This document shows, one piece after another, positions 1-5,626 of a DNA stretch of 5,654 bases. The notes under the pieces were generated by a model that did not search any database, was not told where the DNA came from, and worked only from the letters and a program-made list of their open reading frames with translations. The position numbers were made by a program, and so were the translations under genes. This DNA is from Roseburia sp. (lineage in GTDB: Bacteria > Bacillota > Clostridia > Lachnospirales > Lachnospiraceae), in the NCBI GenBank assembly GCA_017621905.1, contig JAGASC010000275.1, positions 1-5,654 on the forward strand, written 5' to 3'. Each line of letters opens with the position of its first letter. Within the stretch, counting starts at the first letter, position 1.

Positions 1-398
1 AATCGTATGGCAAGTCCGGAACCAATACCGGAAATGACACCACCGAAAACAGAGCATAATAAAAGATCTGTTTCTGCAAGTGGTGAAGCAGAATTGACAT
101 CAACCGGAAGAACATCGGTAATCAGCCATGCGGTCAGAGAATAGATAATAACCGTATAAATAGCGCATATTGTGAAGTCTTTCCCCTGCTTTTTGTAACC
201 ATACAAAAACAGGGGAATATTTAACAGAATCAGAAATAAGGACAGGCTAAAAGCCTTGGGGGTAATCTGGGCAAGCAGCATGGACGTGCCTGAGATGCCG
301 CTGTCATAAAGATTGACGGGAGCCAGAAAAATAGTAATGCCGAATGCATTGATCATTCCTGCAATGGTAAGAAGTAGAAATTGTTTTGCTTTTTCCAT
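1..398 (-). CDS. YitT-family integral membrane protein, N-terminal 132 codons (cut by window edge)
   Basis: Reverse-complement translation from the ATG at 398 stays open to the window edge. It begins MEKAKQFLLLTIAGMINAFG and reads as a polytopic membrane protein. Hydrophobic segments lie at about residues 6-26, 50-67, 78-94 and 111-131. The family signature is visible as a glycine-rich GISGTSMLL loop at 34-42 and GGVISGIGSGLAIR at 119-132. In YitT (DUF161/PF02588) proteins the latter normally runs into a GGSTGGTD-like loop, which would lie just off the window. The molecular function of the family is not established; members are often called putative transporters. The C-terminal half, where a DUF2179 domain usually sits, is not visible. 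The start is supported by an AGGAGG ten bases upstream. It lies downstream of the DUF815 ATPase gene on the same strand with a 63-base gap and no clear terminator, so co-transcription is likely. Confidence 0.85.
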   Translation of the reverse strand, partial: MEKAKQFLLLTIAGMINAFGITIFLAPVNLYDSGISGTSMLLAQITPKAFSLSLFLILLNIPLFLYGYKKQGKDFTICAIYTVIIYSLTAWLITDVLPVDVNSASPLAETDLLLCSVFGGVISGIGSGLAIR

Positions 399-408
399 AT
401 GTAAAACG

Positions 409-414
409 CCTCCT
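409..414 (-). promoter_or_regulatory. Shine-Dalgarno site of the YitT-family gene
   Basis: On the minus strand this reads AGGAGG, a full match to the anti-SD core, ten bases from the ATG at 398. It fixes the start of the truncated membrane-protein gene and shows that this gene can be translated independently of the upstream ATPase gene. Confidence 0.8.
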
Positions 415-461
415 GTTGTTTTATTTTATTGCAGGTAATCAGAAAATACCCGATTCTTTTG

Positions 462-1769
462 TTAACGATATTGACCGGCTAGATAATCAATAAACTGCTG
501 TGCGGTTCTTCCGGAGATACCGCCATGGGACAGCTCCCACTGATTGGCCTTGGCACAAAGCTCGGCATCCTCCAACCGGATTTCAGGATGTTTTTTGGCA
601 AGGAAACGGACGATATTGAAGTATTCCTCCTGCTGTGGTCTGGCGTAGAAGATAGATACACCAAAACGCTGTGCAAGTGACAGCTTTTCCTGAAGCGTAT
701 CGGAACGGTGTACTTCGCCGTCATGTTCCATGTCATTTTTGTCATTCCAGCTTTCTTTGATCAGATGGCGGCGGTTGGAGGTCGCGTAGATCAGAACATT
801 GTCAGGTCTGGTTTCCAGTCCGCCTTCGATCACTGCTTTCAGATATTTGTATTCAATCTCAAAATCTTCAAAGGAAAGATCATCCATATAGATGATAAAC
901 CGGTAATTGCGGTTTTTGATTCTTGAAATGACGGTAGAGAGATCCTGAAACTGGTGCTTGTAGATCTCAATCATGCGAAGCCCCTGATCATAATATTCAT
1001 TGATGATCGCTTTTATGCTGGTGGATTTTCCTGTGCCGCTGTCACCAAAAAGCAGGACATTGTTGGCTTTCCTGCCGGCAACAAATGCTTCTGTATTATC
1101 AACTAATTTTTTCTTCTGTATCTCATATTCCTGCAGATCACTCAATAATACACTGTCGGTATTGTTGATTGCTGTAAAGACAAGCTCGTCATGTTCTCTG
1201 CCGATACGGAATGCTTTGTTTAATCCAAACATTCCTACACCGTACGCTTTGTAAAAGTCGGTGACGATATCGAATATCTCATTTTCATCTTTGGCATTTT
1301 CAATCTTTCGGCTGATTGCTCGTACCTTTTCACTGACATTGCGGTTGTACATCTGCTCTTTTTTGGGAATGGAGTGATAGTTTGTAATGGTAGAGAAACA
1401 GTCGATATCCAGATCTTTTTCAATCATGGAGAAATCAAAGTCAAACAAGGACTTAAAAATTTTAAAGTCCTTTTTGGCAAAGGTATTGACGGTTCCGTCG
1501 CTGGCACCCACCTTCTCGCAGGTCAGACTGAAAGAATTTTCATTGGTAATTAATAGGTATGCAAGATAATTGTGCCAGAGATTATCATCAAAGCCATATT
1601 GTGTTGCAAGATCTAAAAGGCGTTTGATCTCTCTGTAGATGCTTGTTACAAGTGCAGAGGAAGACTCTGACTGATTTTCGTACGCTTTATAAATCTCTGC
1701 GAGCTTCACGATAATACTGTCCTGACCAAGGTCATGATATAATACAAGTTTTGCAATTTCTTTATACAT
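462..1769 (-). CDS. DUF815-family AAA ATPase of unknown role
   Basis: A 435-residue cytoplasmic P-loop protein. The C-terminal half carries a full AAA-type nucleotide site: Walker A GDSGTGKS at 242-249, Walker B FIIYMDDLSF at 291-300 with the DD pair at 296-297, a sensor-1-like YATSNRRHL at 328-336 (Asn332), an arginine-finger candidate in LAQRFG at 365-370, and a sensor-2-like GISGRTAQQF at 417-426. This layout, with the LIYATSNRRHLIKE string, is that of the DUF815 family (PF05673, COG2607), whose members are annotated only as ATP-binding proteins. The first 230 or so residues are mostly helical and contain no motif I recognise; they may be a recognition or partner-binding region. The start at 1769 has a GAAGG ribosome site seven bases upstream (1777-1781). 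The gene is divergent from the cardiolipin synthase gene and precedes the YitT-like gene. Family assignment is confident; function is unknown, and any link to the membrane protein is inference from adjacency. Confidence 0.9.
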   Translation of the reverse strand: MYKEIAKLVLYHDLGQDSIIVKLAEIYKAYENQSESSSALVTSIYREIKRLLDLATQYGFDDNLWHNYLAYLLITNENSFSLTCEKVGASDGTVNTFAKKDFKIFKSLFDFDFSMIEKDLDIDCFSTITNYHSIPKKEQMYNRNVSEKVRAISRKIENAKDENEIFDIVTDFYKAYGVGMFGLNKAFRIGREHDELVFTAINNTDSVLLSDLQEYEIQKKKLVDNTEAFVAGRKANNVLLFGDSGTGKSTSIKAIINEYYDQGLRMIEIYKHQFQDLSTVISRIKNRNYRFIIYMDDLSFEDFEIEYKYLKAVIEGGLETRPDNVLIYATSNRRHLIKESWNDKNDMEHDGEVHRSDTLQEKLSLAQRFGVSIFYARPQQEEYFNIVRFLAKKHPEIRLEDAELCAKANQWELSHGGISGRTAQQFIDYLAGQYR

Positions 1770-1808
1770 TAGGAAACCTTCTTTCTGTATTGGCTGGATG
1801 TTTTTTAT

Positions 1809-1837
1809 AAATTAACATGAATTTCATAAAATGTAAA
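1809..1837 (-). promoter_or_regulatory. Possible promoter of the DUF815-YitT transcription unit
   Basis: On the minus strand, TTTACA (1837-1832) is followed after 17 bases by TAATTT (1814-1809), which is preceded by TGT, giving an extended -10 shape. The -35 box is a good match to TTGACA but the -10 box is poor, so this is tentative. It lies about 40 bases upstream of the ATPase start codon in AT-rich divergent intergenic DNA. A small palindrome, ATGAATTTCAT at 1817-1827, falls inside the spacer and could be an operator or chance. Confidence 0.3.
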
Positions 1838-1869
1838 CTGCTGTCAGAGAGCAAAAAGTTATAAATATG

Positions 1870-1878
1870 TGTTATAAT
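1870..1878 (+). promoter_or_regulatory. Extended -10 promoter element for the cardiolipin synthase gene
   Basis: TGTTATAAT combines a perfect TATAAT hexamer (1873-1878) with a TGn extension, 43 bases ahead of the cls start codon. No good TTGACA lies at the expected distance (around 1850-1855 reads AGCAAA), which fits promoters that depend on the extended -10 element. Transcription would start near 1885. It is the only convincing promoter found for the plus-strand genes from 1922 to 5137. Confidence 0.55.
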
Positions 1879-1910
1879 ACTGGAAGAAAAGCGGACGGCA
1901 GAAGAAAGGC

Positions 1911-1915
1911 AGGAG
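1911..1915 (+). promoter_or_regulatory. Ribosome-binding site of cls
   Basis: AGGAG within a purine-rich stretch, six bases before the ATG at 1922. This supports that start over the in-frame ATG at 1937. Confidence 0.7.
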
Positions 1916-1921
1916 AGAGAT

Positions 1922-3547
1922 ATGCAGGATAAAGATATGCAGGAGAGGGGAACACAGGATGAAAAGATACAGGGTACAGAGGAGGAGAATGCAGGGCTGC
2001 TGCTTTTGAGAAAAGGGCAGAAGGGAATAATGCATGCACTGTTCAGCAGGCTGGGGTTATTTGCTTTGCTGCTGATTTTACAGGTGTTTGTACTGTTCAG
2101 CGTTTTTCACTGGTTTGAAAATATTCTGCCTCATTTGTTGGGAGGAACGCTGCTGTTTACCATTCTCATGGTTTTGAAGCTTCTGAATTCCGGACTGGAT
2201 TCTACAGCGAAAAATACCTGGCTTGTGGTTATCATGGCATTTCCGGTATTTGGAATTCTGCTATATCTTTATACACAAAGTGAGATTGGACACAGGGCGG
2301 TAAAGGCCAGAGTGGAGCATCTGATCAAACAGACAAAGGAAGCGATTCCACAGTGCGAAGAAACTTTGCAAAAGCTGAAAGAAAGAGAACCCGGTGCAGC
2401 GGCGTTGGTAAAGTATGTTAACCGCAGTTCCTGTCATCCTGTTTTTGAGAATACACAAGTGACCTATTTTCCGCTGGGAGAGGCTAAGTGGGAGGAAATG
2501 CTTCGCCAGCTGGAGCAGGCCAAAGAGTTTATTTTCATGGAATATTTTATTGTGGATGAAGGTCTGATGTGGGGGAAGGTACTTGATATTCTTTCCAGAA
2601 AGGCACAGGAAGGGCTGGATGTCCGCGTTATGTATGACGGCACCTGTGAATTTGCCAATCTGCCGCATGATTATCCGAAACGATTGAGAAAACTTGGCAT
2701 CAAATGTAAAATGTTTTCTCCGTTGGTTCCGCTTCTGTCTACCCATTATAATTACAGGGATCACCGGAAAATTCTTGTGATTGATGGGCACACTGCATTT
2801 AACGGCGGGGTAAATCTGGCGGATGAATATATTAATCACATTGAAAGATTCGGACATTGGAAAGATACGGCTGTGATGTTAAAGGGGGAGGCTGCAAGAA
2901 GCTTTACCCTGATGTTTTTACAGATGTGGAATATTGATGAAAAGGAAGTAAAGTTTGACGGATTTCTGGACAGGGCCGTTCCTGCGGCAGATAAGACACA
3001 GGGCTTTGTGCTTCCGTTCGGGGACTGTCCGCTGGATGAAGATAAAGTCGGAGAACGGGTTTATATGGATATTCTCAACCGGGCTTCCGACTATGTCCAT
3101 ATCATGACTCCGTATCTGATTCTGGATGGGGAGATGGAGGCAGCACTGAAATTCGCCGCAGAGAGAGGTGTGGATGTAAAACTGATTCTGCCGGGAATCC
3201 CTGATAAGAAGATTCCATATGCACTGGCAAAAATGCATTATGCCTCCCTGCTGCATTCCGGTGTAAAAATATATGAATACACGCCGGGATTTGTCCATGC
3301 AAAGGTTTTTGTAAGGGATGATAAGGAAGCTGTTGTAGGAACCATTAACCTGGATTACCGCAGCCTCTATCATCATTTTGAGTGTGCAACCTGGATGTAT
3401 GAAACACCCTGTATTGACGGGATAGAACAGGATTTTGAAGAAACCTGCAGAAAATGTCGTGAGGTAACCCCGGAAACCATCTGGCAGGGTTACAAGAGAC
3501 TAAGGTGGATCGGCTATCTTATGAAAGTGGTTGCACCGTTGCTTTAA
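1922..3547 (+). CDS. cls: Cardiolipin synthase, PLD superfamily (two HKD motifs)
   Basis: A 541-residue membrane phospholipid-synthesis enzyme. Bacterial Cls enzymes condense two phosphatidylglycerol molecules to cardiolipin and glycerol. Residues 1-30 form an unusually polar Gln/Glu/Asp-rich N-terminus. Hydrophobic segments follow at about 43-63, 70-88 and 99-118, matching the membrane anchor region of clostridial Cls proteins. Two phospholipase-D catalytic motifs are intact: HRKILVID (His281, Lys283, Asp288), followed by the usual FNGGVN at 293-298, and HAKVFVRD (His459, Lys461, Asp466), followed by VGTINLDYRS at 472-481. FMEYFIVDEG at 205-214 and MTPYLILDGE at 395-404 are the conserved strands preceding each half. 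Length is slightly above the 480-510 common in the family because of the N-terminal extension. It is the first gene of a plus-strand run with a HAD phosphatase 79 bases downstream. The enzyme class is secure; phosphatidyl donor and acceptor specificity cannot be read from sequence. Confidence 0.95.
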   Translation: MQDKDMQERGTQDEKIQGTEEENAGLLLLRKGQKGIMHALFSRLGLFALLLILQVFVLFSVFHWFENILPHLLGGTLLFTILMVLKLLNSGLDSTAKNTWLVVIMAFPVFGILLYLYTQSEIGHRAVKARVEHLIKQTKEAIPQCEETLQKLKEREPGAAALVKYVNRSSCHPVFENTQVTYFPLGEAKWEEMLRQLEQAKEFIFMEYFIVDEGLMWGKVLDILSRKAQEGLDVRVMYDGTCEFANLPHDYPKRLRKLGIKCKMFSPLVPLLSTHYNYRDHRKILVIDGHTAFNGGVNLADEYINHIERFGHWKDTAVMLKGEAARSFTLMFLQMWNIDEKEVKFDGFLDRAVPAADKTQGFVLPFGDCPLDEDKVGERVYMDILNRASDYVHIMTPYLILDGEMEAALKFAAERGVDVKLILPGIPDKKIPYALAKMHYASLLHSGVKIYEYTPGFVHAKVFVRDDKEAVVGTINLDYRSLYHHFECATWMYETPCIDGIEQDFEETCRKCREVTPETIWQGYKRLRWIGYLMKVVAPLL

Positions 3548-3579
3548 ATGTACTTTATAGATGTTTTACAAATGTTGTG

Positions 3580-3601
3580 CCTGCGGTCCAAGGTTTGCAG
3601 G
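3580..3601 (+). other. Weak hairpin in the cls-HAD intergenic gap
   Basis: CCTGC (3580-3584) and GCAGG (3597-3601) can pair around a 12-base loop in the 79-base gap between cls and the phosphatase gene. No run of T follows, so it does not look like an intrinsic terminator. No convincing promoter was seen in the gap either, so read-through from cls is the simplest reading. The hairpin could be chance. Confidence 0.25.
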
Positions 3602-3626
3602 TTGTGAGAAAGGAATGGTTATTTTT

Positions 3627-4274
3627 ATGAAATATCAGGTTGCGATTTTTGATATGGACGGAACTATATTGGATACCATAGAGGATCTTGCTGATACGAT
3701 GAATTATTGTTTAAGAAAGTTCCATATGCCGGAAAGAACACTGGCGGAAATTCGAAGCTTTGTGGGAAATGGAATCCGCAAGCTGATTGAACGGGCTGTG
3801 CCTTCAGGAACAGAGGAGGATGTTGTGGAGGAAATGCATCATTGTTTCCATGAATATTACAAAGACCACTGTGCCATAAAAACAAAGCCGTATGATGGAA
3901 TCTGTGAAGTGATCGCTTCCCTGAAATCCCAAGGTGTAAAGACGGCGGTTGTTTCCAATAAAGCAGATTTTGCAGTGAAGCTTCTTTGCGAAGATTATTT
4001 TAAGGGGGTGTTTGACTGCGCGGTAGGAGATAAGGAAGGACAGAGAAGAAAACCCTATCCGGATGGAGTAAATTCCGTAATGGAATACTTTGGCGTTACC
4101 TCTGCAGAAACAGTTTATATCGGGGATTCCGAGGTGGATTATCAGACGGCAAAAAATGCAGGCGTTGATGTGATTATGGTTGGATGGGGATTTCGCGAGG
4201 AAGCGTATCTTCATTCGATTGGGGTTACGAAGGTGCTTCATAAGCCGGAGGAACTGATAAGTATGATCATTTAA
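3627..4274 (+). CDS. HAD-superfamily hydrolase, phosphoglycolate phosphatase-like
   Basis: A 215-residue cytoplasmic phosphatase from the ATG at 3627. All HAD motifs are present: motif I FDMDGT (nucleophile Asp9, acid/base Asp11), motif II VVSNK with Ser110, the conserved lysine in RKPYPDG (Lys142), and motif IV YIGDSEVD with Asp167 and Asp171 for magnesium. Residues 16-85 form a helical C1-type cap, as in the Gph/PGP subfamily, whose length (210-225) fits. Substrate specificity in this group is broad, so phosphoglycolate is only the family default. The frame is open back to an ATG at 3561, but those extra 22 codons (Cys-rich, MFYKCCACGPRFAGC) precede the position where the family normally begins. 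The ATG at 3627 has AAAGGA 12 bases upstream, a rather long spacing. The stop codon overlaps the ribosome site of the aldo/keto reductase 11 bases downstream, which implies co-transcription and probably translational coupling. Confidence 0.9.
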   Translation: MKYQVAIFDMDGTILDTIEDLADTMNYCLRKFHMPERTLAEIRSFVGNGIRKLIERAVPSGTEEDVVEEMHHCFHEYYKDHCAIKTKPYDGICEVIASLKSQGVKTAVVSNKADFAVKLLCEDYFKGVFDCAVGDKEGQRRKPYPDGVNSVMEYFGVTSAETVYIGDSEVDYQTAKNAGVDVIMVGWGFREEAYLHSIGVTKVLHKPEELISMII

Positions 4275-4280
4275 GGAGGA
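4273..4280 (+). promoter_or_regulatory. Shine-Dalgarno of the aldo/keto reductase gene, overlapping the HAD stop codon
   Basis: AAGGAGGA begins inside the TAA stop of the phosphatase gene (4272-4274) and sits about six bases before the ATG at 4286. A terminating ribosome would therefore reach the next initiation site directly, a typical sign of translational coupling in an operon. Confidence 0.75.
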
Positions 4281-4285
4281 TTCCA

Positions 4286-5137
4286 ATGAGAGAAATTGTT
4301 TTGAATGATGGAAATAAACTTCCGTGTGTGGGTTTTGGCACATATAAAGCAACAAATGAATCCGGTTATGAAGTTGTACTTGATGCAATAAAGGCCGGTT
4401 ACCGTTTATTAGACACAGCGAAAGTTTACGGAAATGAAGAAGATGTTGCCAGGGCGGTGAAGGAAAGTGGCATTCCACGACAAGAATTTTTTATTACGTC
4501 AAAACTTGATAGGAACATGCTGGGATACGATAATGCAAAATCAGAATTAGAGAATAGTTTAAAGCGCTTGGGTACTGATTATATTGATCTTTATTTACTT
4601 CACTGGCCAAGACCTGATTATGGGAAAGCGGATTTTGATGATTGGAAACATTTGGATATAGAAAGCTGGAAGGCATTGGAGGAATTGCAAAAGGAGGGAA
4701 AGATAAGATCAATCGGTGTTTCTAACTTTCTTCCACATCATCTACAAAACCTTTTGGATCATACGGATGTTGTTCCGGCTGTAGATCAACTTGAACTTCA
4801 TCCCGGATATACACAAGCTTCTGCATGTGCATTTTGTAAAAACCATGGAATTGCGTTAGAAGCATGGAGTCCTATCGGACGTGGAAGATTAAGTGACAAT
4901 GCAATATTAAATTCACTGGCCCCAAAGTATAATACAAGCATTCCTCATCTTTGTCTTGTGTTTTTGCATCAGGAAGGAATTATTGTTCTTCCAAAGTCTG
5001 CAAATTATGAAAGAATGAAGGAAAATATGGCGTTGGATGACATGATAATTTCAGAAGAAGACATGTGGAAAATTCGTACAATGCCACAGGTGGGATGGAG
5101 TGGTGAACATCCTGACTGCGAACGTGTTTATTTTTAA
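4286..5137 (+). CDS. Aldo/keto reductase (NADPH-dependent oxidoreductase)
   Basis: A 283-residue cytoplasmic TIM-barrel reductase that would reduce aldehydes or ketones to alcohols with NAD(P)H. The start carries the family's GFGTY (16-20). The catalytic tetrad is intact: Asp43 and Tyr48 in LLDTAKVYGNE, Lys73 in ITSKL, and His106 in DLYLLHWP. GVSNF at 144-148 and the cofactor-phosphate signature LPKSANYERMKEN (235-247; Lys237, Ser238, Arg243, Asn247) are also present. Length fits the 270-285 of bacterial AKR5-like enzymes. Two positions are atypical: the nicotinamide-contacting Asn of the usual NQ(I/V)E(L/F)HP motif is Asp167 (VDQLELHP), and the helix normally reading like QLCIRYCLQ or QVALRWLLQ is HLCLVFLHQ here, losing the Gln and Arg. 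Sampled blocks of the gene are more AT-rich (about 33-42% GC) than many blocks of cls. It is coupled to the HAD gene upstream. No terminator is evident after the stop. Substrate is unknown. Confidence 0.9.
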   Translation: MREIVLNDGNKLPCVGFGTYKATNESGYEVVLDAIKAGYRLLDTAKVYGNEEDVARAVKESGIPRQEFFITSKLDRNMLGYDNAKSELENSLKRLGTDYIDLYLLHWPRPDYGKADFDDWKHLDIESWKALEELQKEGKIRSIGVSNFLPHHLQNLLDHTDVVPAVDQLELHPGYTQASACAFCKNHGIALEAWSPIGRGRLSDNAILNSLAPKYNTSIPHLCLVFLHQEGIIVLPKSANYERMKENMALDDMIISEEDMWKIRTMPQVGWSGEHPDCERVYF

Positions 5138-5328
5138 AGCCTGGAAGGATGAATCGACCGTATTCTTATGAGCGGGGTGATAAAGTATGTTACCTGATAA
5201 AGGATTGTAGGGTTATTGCGGTTGTGGGGTATCAATAAATCGGAATTTGTCGAGGTAATGAGCAGTGCCGGATGGAGCGAATGGCACTGCGAGTAGCCCG
5301 TAAGGGATCATTGAAAACGAATATATGT
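5138..5328. other. Intergenic stretch without a convincing gene; hairpins and a 29-codon orphan frame
   Basis: After the reductase stop there are about 190 bases with no supported gene and no T-rich terminator. The plus strand has a short frame, ATG 5149 to TAA 5238, reading MNRPYSYERGDKVCYLIKDC and ending RVIAVVGYQ. Its alternating hydrophobic pattern resembles the end of a small beta-rich protein, loosely like RelE/ParE toxin C-termini. GGAAGG directly abuts the ATG, which is too close to act as a normal ribosome site, so the frame may be a remnant or chance. The rest contains the hairpin at 5262-5290 and CCC-GTAA-GGG at 5297-5306, a GNRA-type tetraloop hairpin if transcribed. Confidence 0.4.
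5262..5290. repeat. Perfect 8-bp inverted repeat (hairpin), not a terminator
   Basis: GCAGTGCC (5262-5269) and GGCACTGC (5283-5290) are exact reverse complements around a 13-base loop. The bases that follow on either strand contain no run of T, so it does not look like an intrinsic terminator. It sits about 40 bases upstream of the antitoxin RNA promoter. It may be a protein-binding palindrome, a structured end of the reductase mRNA, or an edge of an inserted element. Confidence 0.55.
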
Positions 5329-5360
5329 TTGACACAAGGGCGGAGAAATGCTAGTATAAT
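5329..5360 (+). promoter_or_regulatory. Sigma-A-like promoter of the small antitoxin RNA
   Basis: A perfect TTGACA (5329-5334) is followed after exactly 17 bases by TAGTAT (5352-5357), preceded by TGC, giving an extended -10. An overlapping perfect TATAAT (5355-5360) has a 20-base spacer, too long for the same -35. Either choice starts transcription at about 5364-5368, just before or at the GTGCTACC repeat. No coding sequence with a ribosome site follows, so the promoter appears to serve a non-coding RNA. Confidence 0.75.
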
Positions 5361-5370
5361 ATCATAAGTG

Positions 5371-5380
5371 CTACCGATAG
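5371..5380. repeat. Left copy of the CTACCGATAG direct repeat, inside a GTGCTACC...GGTTAGCC block
   Basis: CTACCGATAG recurs as CTACCGAATAG at 5627-5637 in the same DNA orientation. Because the two RNAs of the locus are read in opposite directions, this direct repeat makes their 5' regions complementary over ten pairs with one bulge. The flanking GTGCTACC (5368-5375) and GGTTAGCC (5383-5390) recur in inverted orientation at the right end (5638-5645 and 5617-5624), so both RNAs also begin with similar hairpins. Confidence 0.7.
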
Positions 5381-5408
5381 ACGGTTAGCCCTGATATGTT
5401 TGGTTAAG

Positions 5409-5449
5409 ATAACCGCTCAGTCTGGCAGGACAAGGGGCGGTTATTTTTG
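5409..5449 (+). terminator. Intrinsic terminator of the antitoxin RNA, possibly bidirectional
   Basis: ATAACCGC (5409-5416) pairs perfectly with GCGGTTAT (5437-5444), and TC/GG can add two more pairs with one wobble. A further small GTC/GAC pairing is possible in the loop. On the plus strand the stem runs into TTATTTTTGT, a good U-tract. On the minus strand the bases after the stem (CTTAACC) are a weak U-tract, so termination of the toxin mRNA here is possible but less certain. The stop codon of the minus-strand toxin gene is only nine bases from the stem. Confidence 0.85.
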
Positions 5450-5452
5450 TGT

Positions 5453-5545
5453 CTATTTCTTGCTCTTAGAACCAACGGTATAACCAAGAGCAAAGCAAGT
5501 AATACATAAGCTGACGATGGCTATAAAAAGCTCCGTTGTAAGCAT
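5453..5545 (-). CDS. Small hydrophobic peptide, putative type I (Fst/TxpA/holin-like) toxin
   Basis: The minus strand encodes 30 residues beginning MLTTELFIAIVSLCITCFAL and ending GYTVGSKSKK. Residues 6-24 form one membrane-spanning segment, preceded by a single acidic residue (Glu5) and followed by a basic tail (Lys27, Lys29, Lys30). That is the plan of Gram-positive type I toxins, which insert in the membrane and depolarise or disturb it; the closest resemblance I can name from memory is the group of short clostridial peptides ending in a glycine-rich, lysine-rich tail. AGGAGG lies nine bases before the ATG, so translation should be efficient once the site is accessible. The leader is long (about 100 bases) and structured, and a convergent untranslated RNA overlaps the 3' end. 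No homology search was possible; a harmless small membrane peptide is the alternative, but the context favours a toxin. Confidence 0.7.
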   Translation of the reverse strand: MLTTELFIAIVSLCITCFALGYTVGSKSKK

Positions 5546-5554
5546 AAGCACAAA

Positions 5555-5560
5555 CCTCCT
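5555..5560 (-). promoter_or_regulatory. Shine-Dalgarno of the 30-residue toxin gene
   Basis: On the minus strand this reads AGGAGG (within GAGGAGG), nine bases before the ATG at 5545. Such a strong site in front of so short a frame is the main evidence that the peptide is translated. Confidence 0.8.
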
Positions 5561-5626
5561 CACAAGATTTCCGTAAGTGGATTTCTATGTAATCAGAGCT
5601 ATAACTCTCTGGAGAAGGCTAACCGC

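Larger units (their letters stand above)
5367..5452 (+). ncRNA. Putative antitoxin RNA of a type I toxin-antitoxin-like module
   Basis: The RNA is bounded by the promoter at 5329-5360 and the terminator at 5409-5449, giving about 85 nucleotides with no convincing ORF. Its 5' end can fold into a hairpin: GCTACCG (5370-5376) pairs with CGGTTAGC (5382-5389) with one bulged T, leaving a five-base loop, ATAGA. It runs convergently towards the 30-codon hydrophobic gene on the minus strand and overlaps that gene's 3' untranslated region. The segment 5371-5380 is complementary, apart from one bulged base, to the leader of the toxin mRNA. This layout matches the small regulatory RNAs of Fst/par and TxpA/RatA-like modules, which block toxin translation or destabilise its mRNA. 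Exact ends are predicted. Confidence 0.65.

Noticed and set aside
1817..1827. Palindrome ATGAATTTCAT in the divergent promoter region as an operator.
   Set aside because: Arms of only five bases in AT-rich DNA are easily due to chance, and no regulator gene is nearby.
2261..2857. Long minus-strand open frame inside the cardiolipin synthase gene.
   Set aside because: It lies antisense to a fully conserved gene with intact catalytic motifs, has no recognisable domain, and is a coding shadow.
3561..3626. In-frame upstream start of the HAD phosphatase giving a Cys-rich 22-residue extension (MFYKCCACGPRFAGC...).
   Set aside because: HAD phosphatases of this type begin a few residues before FDMDGT, and no ribosome site precedes the ATG at 3561. 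The ATG at 3627 fits the family and has AAAGGA upstream.
3804..4478. Minus-strand 224-codon frame spanning the HAD/reductase junction.
   Set aside because: It is antisense to two well-supported genes and its composition (His, Leu, Phe, Ile and Arg rich) is typical of a shadow frame.
5262..5290. Hairpin considered as the terminator of the cls-HAD-reductase run.
   Set aside because: The stem is good, but no T-run follows it on either strand, so it lacks the mark of an intrinsic terminator.
5297..5306. CCC-GTAA-GGG as part of a group II intron or other catalytic RNA.
   Set aside because: A three-base stem with a GNRA loop alone is not diagnostic. No domain V-like hairpin, intron-encoded protein or riboswitch core was found around it.
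5213..5311. Minus-strand 32-codon frame reading MIPYGLLAVPFAPSGTAHYL and onward.
   Set aside because: There is no ribosome site before its ATG, no recognisable family, and it runs through the 5262-5290 hairpin. It is most likely a chance frame.
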